Assembly: GCF_014644295.1 (NCBI RefSeq)
Contig: NZ_BMKK01000018.1
Span: forward strand, 1 to 62,028
Reading direction: 5' to 3'
Origin: Emticicia aquatilis
GTDB lineage: Bacteria > Bacteroidota > Bacteroidia > Cytophagales > Spirosomataceae
DNA: 62,028 bases
The translations under genes and the position numbers were made by a program. The notes below the pieces were generated by a model. The model did no database searches, had not been told where the DNA came from, and was given only the letters and a program-made list of their open reading frames with translations. This document shows positions 1 to 7,217 of this stretch, in pieces (within the stretch, counting starts at the first letter, position 1; every line of letters begins with the position of its first letter).

Positions 1-40
1 AGGCACAATCAAGTTTCGCTTTTTACAGGTATAACCCTAC

Positions 41-68
41 TTCGCTCGGCACATTGCAACGTCTCTAC
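41..68. repeat. partial palindromic intergenic repeat
   Basis: This stretch ends in a right arm reading GCAACGTCTCTAC, preceded by TTCGCTCGGCA. The same CGCTCGGCA and TCTCTACG pieces occur in the complete palindrome at 52957-52996. The matching left arm would lie outside the window or is lost, so this is read as a truncated copy of that repeat type. It is non-coding and lies 45 bases upstream of the DUF4062 gene. Confidence 0.4.
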
Positions 69-112
69 GGTGCGTAACAAATATATTTATTATTAATAAA
101 CATAATTATACA

Positions 113-1033
113 ATGGCAAACAGAAATCGCAAATTACAGGTCTTTGTATCTTCAACTTTTATTGATTTACAAGAAGAAAGACAAGCGGCTGTACAATCGA
201 TTTTGAATGCTGGACATATTCCTGCGGGAATGGAGTTATTTACAGCAGGGGATGAAAGTCAATGGACTATTATAAAACGTTGGATTGAAGATTCGGATGT
301 TTATATGCTTTTATTGGGAGGGAGGTATGGTTCGATTGAACCAAAATCAGGCAAAAGTTATACTCATTTGGAATATGAATATGCTGTTAACCTTAAAAAG
401 CCTCTTTTTGCAATCGTAATGCAAGAACAAGCCCTTGATGAAAAAGTAAAAGAGAAAGGAAAATTTATACTTGAATTGGATAATCCACAAGGTTTAAAAG
501 AGTTTAGGCGAGTAGTAACAGGAAATATATGCTCTTTTTGGAGTGATTTGAAAGACATAAAATTAAGTATAAATGATTCCATAAGAGATATAGAATATCG
601 CTATGAAGGTTCTTTAAAGGGTTGGATAAAAGATGAAGGTATAAATTTTAGTTCAACGTTGGACGAATTAACACGGTTAAGTAAAGAAAACAGTGAGTTA
701 AAACTGGAGTTAGCGAACTACCAAAATAGCGGAGAAAAGATTAATGGTGTTGAGATAGAGAAATTTGCTGAATTACTTAAAAACAAAAAATTGAACCTTT
801 CTCTTTCTTTAGGATTTGATGCTGAAACTCTCTTGATAACCAATGTTTTATCACTTTTTTACCACTATATGAATCAAAGAGATGTGTATTTTACAATCTA
901 TAATGCCATAGGCTACGAGATTGAAAGGAATGAGTTGGAAAAATATAATTTAATTATAAATGGAAAACCATCAGAGATAGGTACAAAGCTATTTGTCTAT
1001 CTGGAAATGAATAAACATCTTTTGGAAATTTAA
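113..1033 (+). CDS. DUF4062 domain protein
   Basis: A 306-residue cytoplasmic protein with no signal peptide. Residues about 7-110 match the DUF4062 pattern: the opening strand with SSTF at 13-16 followed by a DLQEER helix, GGRYG at 69-73, and the SYTHLEYEYA stretch soon after. DUF4062 is a TIR/nucleotide-hydrolase-like alpha/beta fold often found at the N-terminus of NTPase or defence-type proteins. Here the domain is followed only by a charged coiled-coil-like segment (about 185-225) and an unrecognised C-terminal region of about 80 residues, so no effector domain is visible. The ATG at 113 lies just before the conserved first strand and is a good start. It stands alone in front of the leucine operon on the same strand. 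The biochemical activity is unknown; a defence role is only inference. Confidence 0.75.
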   Translation: MANRNRKLQVFVSSTFIDLQEERQAAVQSILNAGHIPAGMELFTAGDESQWTIIKRWIEDSDVYMLLLGGRYGSIEPKSGKSYTHLEYEYAVNLKKPLFAIVMQEQALDEKVKEKGKFILELDNPQGLKEFRRVVTGNICSFWSDLKDIKLSINDSIRDIEYRYEGSLKGWIKDEGINFSSTLDELTRLSKENSELKLELANYQNSGEKINGVEIEKFAELLKNKKLNLSLSLGFDAETLLITNVLSLFYHYMNQRDVYFTIYNAIGYEIERNELEKYNLIINGKPSEIGTKLFVYLEMNKHLLEI

Positions 1034-1119
1034 AATGAAGTCTCATAGTCACTCAGCGAGTAAAGACTGTCAAAAGACTTTATGTCGAAAACAAAACGCA
1101 TTAAAACAATTAAAAAAAT

Positions 1120-2520
1120 ATGTCAGCACCAAAATCATTATTTGACAAAGTATGGGATGCCCACGTTGTTCGTAACATCGAAGACGGGCCCGACGTTTTA
1201 TTCATCGACCGCCACTTCATTCACGAAGTAACGAGTCCAGTTGCCTTTTTGGGTCTCGAAAGTCGTGGTTTGGGTGTACTTTTCCCAAATCGTACATTCG
1301 CAACTGCCGACCATAATACACCAACAATCAACCAACATTTACCAGTTCAAGACCCACTTTCGGCCAATCAGTTGAAAGCTTTGGAAACAAACTCGGCTAA
1401 ATATGGCATTTCTCACTGGGGATTAGGCCACGCAAAGAATGGTATCGTTCACGTAGTTGGGCCTGAAAATGGTATCACACTTCCAGGAATGACCATCGTT
1501 TGTGGCGACTCTCATACTTCTACGCACGGTGCTTTTGGTGCAATTGCCTTCGGAATTGGTACTTCTGAGGTAGAAATGGTACTTTCTTCGCAATGTATCA
1601 TGCAGCCAAAACCAAAGAAAATGCGTGTAACAATCAATGGTAAATTGGGCAAAGGCGTACTACCAAAAGACGTAACACTCTTTATTATTTCAAAGCTTTC
1701 GGCAGCAGGTGCAACGGGTTATTTCTGCGAATATGCAGGCGAAGTTTTTGAAAATATGAGCATGGAAGGACGTATGACGGTTTGTAATATGTCAATCGAA
1801 ATGGGTGCGAGAGGTGGCATGATTGCTCCTGACGAAACTACTTTCGCTTACTTGAAAGGCCGTGAGCAAGCTCCAAAAGGCGAAGCTTGGGAAAAAGCCT
1901 TAGCTTACTGGAAAACCCTCAAAACCGACGAAGGAACAGTTTTCGATATTGAATATACTTTCGATGCTGCTGAAATTGAGCCACAAATCACTTACGGAAC
2001 AAACCCAGGTCTCGGAACAGGTATTTCTCAAAATATCCCACAAGCTGCCAATGTATTGGATGGTGCTGCTTCTTATGCAAAATCATTGAATTACATGGGC
2101 TTTGCAGAAAACGACCAAATCATTGGTAAACCAATTGATTATGTTTTCTTGGGAAGCTGCACAAACGGTCGTATCGAAGACTTCCGTGCTTTTGCTTCAA
2201 TCGTGAAAGGACGCAAAAAAGCGGATAACGTAACGGCATGGTTAGTACCAGGTTCGCACATCGTAGAATCTCAAATCAAAGAAGAAGGGATTTTGGATAT
2301 TTTGACTGAAGCTGGTTTTGCTCTTCGTCAGCCAGGTTGCTCGGCGTGTTTGGCGATGAACGATGATAAAATTCCTGCTGGAAAATACGCAGTTTCAACA
2401 TCAAACCGAAACTTTGAAGGCCGCCAAGGACCAGGTGCAAGAACGCTTTTGGCCTCTCCGTTAGTGGCAGCAGCCGCCGCGGTTACAGGAAAAGTTACTG
2501 ACCCAAGAGAGTTTTTATAA
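1120..2520 (+). CDS. leuC: 3-isopropylmalate dehydratase large subunit
   Basis: LeuC isomerises 2-isopropylmalate to 3-isopropylmalate with LeuD, the second step of leucine synthesis, in the cytoplasm. The 466-residue length is typical for the bacterial enzyme. The three cysteines that hold the 4Fe-4S cluster are visible: Cys347 in GSCTNGR and Cys407/Cys410 in PGCSAC. The substrate-site stretch [20 protein letters not shown] is also intact. It is the first gene of leuC-leuD-leuA-(insert)-leuB. The 86-base leader shows no clear attenuator or leader peptide. It is separated from leuD by a repeat-bearing spacer of about 100 bases. Confidence 0.97.
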   Translation: MSAPKSLFDKVWDAHVVRNIEDGPDVLFIDRHFIHEVTSPVAFLGLESRGLGVLFPNRTFATADHNTPTINQHLPVQDPLSANQLKALETNSAKYGISHWGLGHAKNGIVHVVGPENGITLPGMTIVCGDSHTSTHGAFGAIAFGIGTSEVEMVLSSQCIMQPKPKKMRVTINGKLGKGVLPKDVTLFIISKLSAAGATGYFCEYAGEVFENMSMEGRMTVCNMSIEMGARGGMIAPDETTFAYLKGREQAPKGEAWEKALAYWKTLKTDEGTVFDIEYTFDAAEIEPQITYGTNPGLGTGISQNIPQAANVLDGAASYAKSLNYMGFAENDQIIGKPIDYVFLGSCTNGRIEDFRAFASIVKGRKKADNVTAWLVPGSHIVESQIKEEGILDILTEAGFALRQPGCSACLAMNDDKIPAGKYAVSTSNRNFEGRQGPGARTLLASPLVAAAAAVTGKVTDPREFL

Positions 2521-2535
2521 TCAATTTTAAAATTC

Positions 2536-2603
2536 ACCACGAAAGATACTTAAAATACTAAGTTCACCTCTGTGAAACTACGTGTTCTCCGTGCTTCCGT
2601 GGT
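2536..2603. repeat. CACNNAG-type inverted repeat in the leuC-leuD spacer
   Basis: The spacer is bounded by imperfect inverted arms of 10 bases, ACCACGAAAG at 2536-2545 and CTTCCGTGGT at 2594-2603 (9 of 10 pair). Read on the minus strand the right half is a run of CACGGAAG, CACGGAG, CACGTAG and CACAGAG units. These units match the repeats that flank the GxxExxY gene at 4827-5286. The element is transcribed within the operon and could fold in RNA. No open frame is present. Confidence 0.75.
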
Positions 2604-2621
2604 AAAAAATATTCTAAAAAA

Positions 2622-3218
2622 ATGGCTTACGATAAGTTCACTATATTAAAAAGCACCGCAGTTCCGATGCCAATCGAAAATGTGGATACTGACCAAATTA
2701 TTCCTGCACGCTTCTTGAAAGCAACAAGCAGAGTAGATTTCGACAAAAACCTATTCAGAGACTGGCGTTATAACGCTGACGATACTCCGAAAGCAGATTT
2801 CGTATTAAATAACCCTATCTACTCTGGAAAAATCCTTGTAGGTGGCCGTAACTTCGGTAGTGGTTCAAGCCGTGAACACGCCGCTTGGGCAATCTACGAC
2901 TACGGTTTCCGTTGTGTAGTGTCGAGTTTCTTTGCTGATATCTTCAAAGGAAATGCCCTAAACATCGGTATTCTTCCAGTACAAGTTAGTCCAGAGTTTT
3001 TGCATAAAATCTTCACGGCTATCGAGGCAGACCCAAATACTGAACTTGAAGTAAACCTTCCTGCCCAAACTATTACGATTTTGGCAACGGGTGAGTCGGA
3101 GAGTTTCGGCATAAACGGCTATAAAAAGAACAACATGATTAACGGCTACGATGATATTGATTATCTCCAGTCTATGAAGTCAGAGATTGCTACTTTTGCT
3201 GATAAGAGTCTTTATTAA
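2622..3218 (+). CDS. leuD: 3-isopropylmalate dehydratase small subunit
   Basis: Small subunit that completes the active site of the LeuCD isomerase. The 198-residue length is normal. The swivelling-domain signature is seen as [14 protein letters not shown] near the N-terminus and [16 protein letters not shown] around residues 75-90. The start at 2622 follows an A-rich tract and gives the expected N-terminus. It follows leuC on the same strand and its stop overlaps the left arm of the dyad that precedes leuA, so it is expected to be co-transcribed with both. Confidence 0.96.
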   Translation: MAYDKFTILKSTAVPMPIENVDTDQIIPARFLKATSRVDFDKNLFRDWRYNADDTPKADFVLNNPIYSGKILVGGRNFGSGSSREHAAWAIYDYGFRCVVSSFFADIFKGNALNIGILPVQVSPEFLHKIFTAIEADPNTELEVNLPAQTITILATGESESFGINGYKKNNMINGYDDIDYLQSMKSEIATFADKSLY

Positions 3219-3302
3219 TTTTGAATGATTAAATGAATGAATGAGTGAATGGGTTAAACCATTTTATTATTCTATCATTCTATCATTCGCACATTCAAAA
3301 TT
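3217..3302. repeat. dyad of tandem GAATGA-type words between leuD and leuA
   Basis: Perfect 11-base outer arms AATTTTGAATG (3217-3227) and CATTCAAAATT (3292-3302) enclose tandem GAATGA words on the left and repeated CTATCATT words on the right, which are roughly each other's complement. The left arm overlaps the leuD stop codon. An upstream in-frame ATG of leuA at 3241 falls inside this dyad and is not expected to be the real start. Confidence 0.65.
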
Positions 3303-3306
3303 GAAG

Positions 3307-4818
3307 ATGCGACACATTGAAATAATGGATACAACGCTCCGTGATGGTGAACAAACCAGCGGAGTATCTTTTTCAGCTACCGAAAAACTGGCAATTGCCC
3401 AGATGCTACTCACCGAAGTAAAGGTGGATAGAATCGAGGTGGCTTCGGCTCGTGTTTCGGAAGGCGAATTATTGGCAGTACAAAAAATCACAAATTGGGC
3501 AAAAGAACACGGTTTACTTGATAAAGTAGAGGTTTTGACTTTTGTTGATGGCGAAGCTTCAATCAACTGGATGCAACAAGCAGGGGCGAAAGTAATGAAT
3601 TTATTGACCAAAGGCTCGATGAATCATCTGACGCACCAGTTGAAAAAAACTCCCGAACAACACTTTGGCGAAATTGCCCAAGTTATTTCTTTGGCAAAAT
3701 CAAGAGGTATCGAAGCAAATGTTTATCTCGAAGATTGGAGTAATGGAATGCGAAATTCACAAGAATACGTTTTCCAATTTCTCGATTTTCTGAGTACACA
3801 GCCAATCAAACGGGTGCTTTTGCCCGATACATTGGGGGTTTTGACACCTTACGAAACCTACGATTTTATCAAGGCTATTGTAGAGCGTTATCCAAATCAG
3901 CATTTCGATTTTCATGCTCATAATGACTATGATTTAAGCGTAGCCAACGTCATGGAGTCCATTCGTGCGGGTGTACAAGGTTTGCATTTGACCGTAAATG
4001 GTATGGGCGAACGCACGGGAAATGCTCCATTATCGAGTGTTATTGCGGTTATCAACGATTTCATTCCCGATGTAACTACTTCGGTTGTTGAGCAGTCGCT
4101 TTACACGGTCAGTAAGATTGTAGAAACCTTTTCGGGTTTTGGAATCCCTGTTAATAAACCTGTTATCGGTGAAAACGTATTTACGCAAACGGCGGGTATC
4201 CATGCCGACGGCGATAATAAAAATAATCTCTATTTCAATGATTTGATGCCTGAGCGTTTCGGACGTACTCGAAAATATGCTCTCGGCAAAACATCAGGCA
4301 AGGCCAATATTGAGAAAAATCTCCAAGAAATTGGTATTTCTCTTTCGCCCGAAGAAATCAAGAAAGTTACGCAAAGAATCATCGAACTCGGCGACCGCAA
4401 GGAAGTTGTTACGAAAGAAGATTTGCCATACATTATCTCCGATGTGCTTGATAGTGAGGCAGTTGCCGAGCGTGTGCATGTGCTTAATTATGTGATGACT
4501 CACTCGAAAAATCTTCGCCCTTCGGCCACTTTAATGGTAAAAATCGACGAGGATATTTTTGAAGAAAACGCCCAAGGCGATGGACAATACGATGCGTTTA
4601 TGAATGCCTTGAAGAAGATTTATGTGAAGAAAAAACAAAGTCTTCCAACGCTGACAGACTATGCCGTAAGGATTCCACCGGGAGGAAAAACCGATGCACT
4701 TTGTGAAACCATCATTAGTTGGGAATACAACGGAAAAAGTTTCAAAACTCGTGGTTTAGATTCAGACCAAACTGTTTCAGCAATCAAAGCTACTCAGAAG
4801 ATGCTGAATTTGATATAG
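3307..4818 (+). CDS. leuA: 2-isopropylmalate synthase-like (LeuA/CimA family)
   Basis: Condenses acetyl-CoA with 2-oxoisovalerate to open leucine synthesis. I place the start at 3307, giving MRHIEIMDTTLRDGEQ, the conserved TIM-barrel opening; the longer in-frame start at 3241 adds 22 residues encoded by an intergenic repeat. The 503-residue product has the HMGL-like barrel with metal-binding HAHNDYD and the NGMGERTGNAPL motif, then a C-terminal LeuA-type regulatory domain from about residue 370 onward, consistent with feedback control. The family also includes (R)-citramalate synthases, and substrate choice cannot be settled by eye. Its place among leuC, leuD and leuB favours the leucine role. 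Confidence 0.88.
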   Translation: MRHIEIMDTTLRDGEQTSGVSFSATEKLAIAQMLLTEVKVDRIEVASARVSEGELLAVQKITNWAKEHGLLDKVEVLTFVDGEASINWMQQAGAKVMNLLTKGSMNHLTHQLKKTPEQHFGEIAQVISLAKSRGIEANVYLEDWSNGMRNSQEYVFQFLDFLSTQPIKRVLLPDTLGVLTPYETYDFIKAIVERYPNQHFDFHAHNDYDLSVANVMESIRAGVQGLHLTVNGMGERTGNAPLSSVIAVINDFIPDVTTSVVEQSLYTVSKIVETFSGFGIPVNKPVIGENVFTQTAGIHADGDNKNNLYFNDLMPERFGRTRKYALGKTSGKANIEKNLQEIGISLSPEEIKKVTQRIIELGDRKEVVTKEDLPYIISDVLDSEAVAERVHVLNYVMTHSKNLRPSATLMVKIDEDIFEENAQGDGQYDAFMNALKKIYVKKKQSLPTLTDYAVRIPPGGKTDALCETIISWEYNGKSFKTRGLDSDQTVSAIKATQKMLNLI

Positions 4819-4826
4819 TTTTTATT

Positions 4827-4873
4827 TTTTAACCACGGAGATTCACGGAGTTATGGCACTGAGTTACACTGAG
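4827..4873. repeat. left flanking repeat of the GxxExxY cassette
   Basis: A 14-base arm TTTTAACCACGGAG (4827-4840) is the exact reverse complement of 5273-5286. Four heptamer units follow one another: CACGGAG at 4834 and 4844, CACTGAG at 4857 and 4867. The start codon of the GxxExxY gene (4853) lies inside this array, so its last two units are coding. Confidence 0.85.
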
Positions 4874-5239
4874 AATAATGAGTTAACAGGAGTAATATTG
4901 AGAGAAGCATATTCTGTTCATACTGCTTTGGGAGCTGGTTTGCTTGAAAGTGCGTATAAAGAGTGCCTATTTTATAAACTTCAAAAAGCTGGGTTATTTG
5001 TTGAAAAAGAAAAAGCAATGCCATTGGTTTTTGAAGATGTAAAGCTCGACTGTGGTTATAGAATTGACTTATTGGTCGAAAATAAAATTGTTTTAGAATT
5101 AAAATCAGTTGAGGCGTTGAATGATGTTCATTCTGCTCAGGTACTGACTTATATGAGGCTTGGAAAGTTTAAAATTGGGTATTTGATGAATTTTAATGTA
5201 ACAAGCCTTAAAAATGGAATAAAAAGATTCGTATTATAA
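4853..5239 (+). CDS. GxxExxY protein, PD-(D/E)XK nuclease-like
   Basis: A 128-residue cytoplasmic protein of the GxxExxY family (PDDEXK_3-like). The naming motif is Gly29-Glu32-Tyr35 in GAGLLESAY, and a nuclease-like core follows with Asp72 in YRIDLL and Glu82-Leu-Lys84 in VLELKS. Those residues match the D-ExK metal site of the PD-(D/E)XK fold, but cleavage activity in this family is not established as far as I know. The only ATG that includes the conserved N-terminal helix is at 4853, so residues 2-7 are encoded by CACTGAG repeat units. The gene sits between leuA and leuB, which are otherwise in a single operon, and is bracketed by 14-base inverted repeats. This looks like an insertion that kept the operon's orientation and reading direction. 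Confidence 0.88.
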   Translation: MALSYTENNELTGVILREAYSVHTALGAGLLESAYKECLFYKLQKAGLFVEKEKAMPLVFEDVKLDCGYRIDLLVENKIVLELKSVEALNDVHSAQVLTYMRLGKFKIGYLMNFNVTSLKNGIKRFVL

Positions 5240-5243
5240 ACCC

Positions 5244-5286
5244 CGTGAAACTCTGTGTTTAACTCAGTGTAACTCCGTGGTTAAAA
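5244..5286. repeat. right flanking repeat of the GxxExxY cassette
   Basis: Heptamers CTCTGTG (5251-5257), CTCAGTG (5263-5269) and CTCCGTG (5273-5279) are reverse complements of CACNGAG. The outer 14 bases 5273-5286 pair perfectly with 4827-4840. The array begins a few bases after the GxxExxY stop codon and ends 9 bases before the leuB start codon. Confidence 0.85.
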
Positions 5287-5295
5287 CAATAAAAA

Positions 5296-6366
5296 ATGAA
5301 AAAACATATTCTAATCGTCCCAGGTGACGGAATTGGGCAGGAAGTAACTGCCGTAGGTAAAAAAGTAGTAGAGAAAATCGCTGCAAAATTTGGTCATGAA
5401 TTTACTTATGACGAAGCACTCATCGGTCATGCTGCCATCGAAGCAACTGGCGACCCGCTTCCAGAAGAAACACTCGTAAAAATGAAAGCCTCTGATGCCG
5501 TTTTATTCGGTGCAGTTGGTCATCCAAAATACGACAATGACCCTTCGGCAAAAGTTCGTCCAGAACAAGGTTTATTGAAAATGCGTAAAGAATTAGGTCT
5601 TTATGCCAACCTTCGACCAATCAAACTTTTTGATGAATTATTAGAAGCATCGAGCATCAAACCAGAGCTATTGAAAGGTGCAGATATTTTGTTCTTCCGT
5701 GAATTAACAGGTGATGTTTATTTTGGAAAACGTGAGCGTATCGACGAAGGAAATACCGCTTACGACACAATGATTTATTCAAAATACGAAGTTGAGCGTA
5801 TCGCCCGCAAGGCATTTGATGCGGCAATGACTCGTGGCAAAAAATTGATGTCGGTTGATAAAGCAAACGTACTCGAAAGTAGCCGTTTATGGCGTGAAGT
5901 GGTGCTTGAAGTAGCAAAAGATTACCCAGAAGTACAACTCGAACACCAATTTGTTGACGCAGCTGCCATGCTTTTAATCAAAGACCCTCGTAAATTTGAT
6001 GTAGTTGTAACAGGAAATCTTTTCGGAGATATTTTGACTGACGAAGCCTCTCAAATCGCTGGTTCGATGGGAATGTTGGCTTCAGCTTCAATCGGTGATA
6101 GCACGGGCGTTTACGAGCCAATTCACGGTTCTGCTCACGATATTACTGGAAAAGGAGTTGCGAATCCATTGGCGTCGATTCTATCGGCAGCTTTAATGTT
6201 GGATATTTCGTTTGGCTTAAAAGCTGAATCAGAGGCGATTATTGCAGCCGTTGATGCCACTTTGAAAGCTGGTTACCGCACAGGTGATATTGCTGATGCT
6301 TCTACTCCGAAAAATATGATTTTGGGAACAGATGCAATGGGCGAGCAAATCTTGTCAAGAATATAA
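5296..6366 (+). CDS. leuB: 3-isopropylmalate dehydrogenase
   Basis: Oxidatively decarboxylates 3-isopropylmalate to 2-oxoisocaproate using NAD+, the third leucine step. At 356 residues it is full length for the family. Visible motifs are the opening IVPGDGIGQEV, the substrate-loop LLKMRKELGLYANLRP, the catalytic-Lys region SVDKANVLESSRLWR, the GNLFGDILTDEASQ metal-ligand stretch, and the nucleotide-site EPIHGSAHDITGKGVANP. It closes the leu cluster and is followed within 20 bases by a strong hairpin. The start codon lies 9 bases after the right-hand repeat of the GxxExxY cassette, so the cassette supplies its whole leader. Confidence 0.97.
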   Translation: MKKHILIVPGDGIGQEVTAVGKKVVEKIAAKFGHEFTYDEALIGHAAIEATGDPLPEETLVKMKASDAVLFGAVGHPKYDNDPSAKVRPEQGLLKMRKELGLYANLRPIKLFDELLEASSIKPELLKGADILFFRELTGDVYFGKRERIDEGNTAYDTMIYSKYEVERIARKAFDAAMTRGKKLMSVDKANVLESSRLWREVVLEVAKDYPEVQLEHQFVDAAAMLLIKDPRKFDVVVTGNLFGDILTDEASQIAGSMGMLASASIGDSTGVYEPIHGSAHDITGKGVANPLASILSAALMLDISFGLKAESEAIIAAVDATLKAGYRTGDIADASTPKNMILGTDAMGEQILSRI

Positions 6367-6384
6367 GTAGTCTATAAATAGAAC

Positions 6385-6417
6385 ATGTGTGGCATACCTC
6401 GAAGGTATGCCACACAT
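6385..6417 (+). terminator. hairpin after leuB
   Basis: A 15-base-pair perfect stem (6385-6399 with 6403-6417, core GGCATACCT/AGGTATGCC) with a 3-base loop starts 18 bases after the leuB stop. There is no T-run directly behind it; a T-rich stretch comes about 30 bases later. It may end leu transcription or be a small palindromic repeat. Confidence 0.55.
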
Positions 6418-6453
6418 CGTTTCACAAAGAGAGGCGGGTTTTTACTCGTCTTT

Positions 6454-6486
6454 TTTGTTTTTGGCAAAAAATATTCCGTAATTTTG
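6454..6486 (+). promoter_or_regulatory. promoter of the OmpH-like gene
   Basis: A -7 box TAATTTTG at 6479-6486 fits the Bacteroidota TAnnTTTG consensus, with TTTG at 6454-6457 spaced 21 bases upstream as a -33 element. It lies 26 bases before the start codon at 6513. Confidence 0.55.
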
Positions 6487-6512
6487 ATTAAAAAATCACC
6501 AAAACCAAACTA

Positions 6513-7088
6513 ATGAAAAAATCAGTTTTTATCGCTATTATATTATTAATCAGTCAATTAGGGTTTTCTCAAACAGCCAAGCCAGCCACACAAGGACTAA
6601 AACTTGCTTATGTTTATGAAGATTATATCCTTCAAAACCTTAATGAAATAAAGAATTTACAGGCCGAAATCGCCTCAAAAAAGGTAAGTCTTGAGACAAA
6701 ATTGGAGCAAAAAGCCAAAAAATATCAAGAAGAATATGTCGAATATCAAGCAATGATGAAGGATATTACTGGCCTGACGACTGATTCTTTGAATGCAAAA
6801 TTGAAACGAGTGCAAAACATCAAGAAAGATGCTGATGATTTTCAAGCAAATTCAGAGGCCGAACTTCAAAAAATGATTCAAGATAAGTTTTTGGCAATTC
6901 GTGAGAAAGTAAACGCTACTATCAAAACCGTAGCTGCCGAAAAGGGTTATAAGATTGTGTTCAGAAGAAATGCCGATGCATCTAACAACGAATCAAATAC
7001 CGTAATGCTCTATTCTGCCGATAATGGAAAAGACGACCTTACTGATGCTGTTTTAATCAAGATGGGAACAGTTCCGCCGAAAAAATAA
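6513..7088 (+). CDS. OmpH/Skp-family periplasmic chaperone
   Basis: A 191-residue secreted protein. An N-terminal signal peptide (KKSVFIAIILLISQLGFSQ) is followed by LAYVYEDYILQN, the usual first strand of Skp/OmpH, then a long charged coiled-coil helix pair (about residues 40-135) and a closing strand near KGYKIVFRR. Skp-type proteins hold unfolded outer-membrane proteins in the periplasm; I infer that role here from the family. It has its own promoter box and is closed by a terminator, so it seems to be a single-gene unit. Confidence 0.85.
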   Translation: MKKSVFIAIILLISQLGFSQTAKPATQGLKLAYVYEDYILQNLNEIKNLQAEIASKKVSLETKLEQKAKKYQEEYVEYQAMMKDITGLTTDSLNAKLKRVQNIKKDADDFQANSEAELQKMIQDKFLAIREKVNATIKTVAAEKGYKIVFRRNADASNNESNTVMLYSADNGKDDLTDAVLIKMGTVPPKK

Positions 7089-7102
7089 CATTCAGTTAAG
7101 CT

Positions 7103-7140
7103 AAAAAATCCTCAAATGCTACATCATTTGGGGATTTTTT
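7103..7140 (+). terminator. intrinsic terminator after the OmpH-like gene
   Basis: A stem with arms AAATCCTCAAATG and CATTTGGGGATTT (one G-T pair) is followed by a run of Ts ending at 7140, 15 bases after the stop codon. This is a classical intrinsic terminator. Confidence 0.85.
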
Positions 7141-7183
7141 TGTTGAACAATTCTCACTAAAGCTAAATCTCAAATGTTTTATT

Positions 7184-7191
7184 TATATTTG
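7184..7191 (+). promoter_or_regulatory. -7 box of the amidohydrolase gene
   Basis: TATATTTG matches TAnnTTTG and lies 26 bases before the start codon at 7218. No clear -33 partner was seen. Confidence 0.45.
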
Positions 7192-7217
7192 ATTATCAAC
7201 TAAAAACACTTCTATCA

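Noticed and set aside
3241-3306. Longer N-terminus of leuA
   Set aside because: The added 22 residues come from the intergenic tandem-word dyad, and the family's conserved start MRHIEIMDTTLRDGEQ begins at 3307.
6385-6417. Riboswitch or attenuator of the leu operon
   Set aside because: The hairpin lies after leuB, at the end of the operon, and the leuC leader shows no leucine-rich leader peptide or T-box-like pattern.
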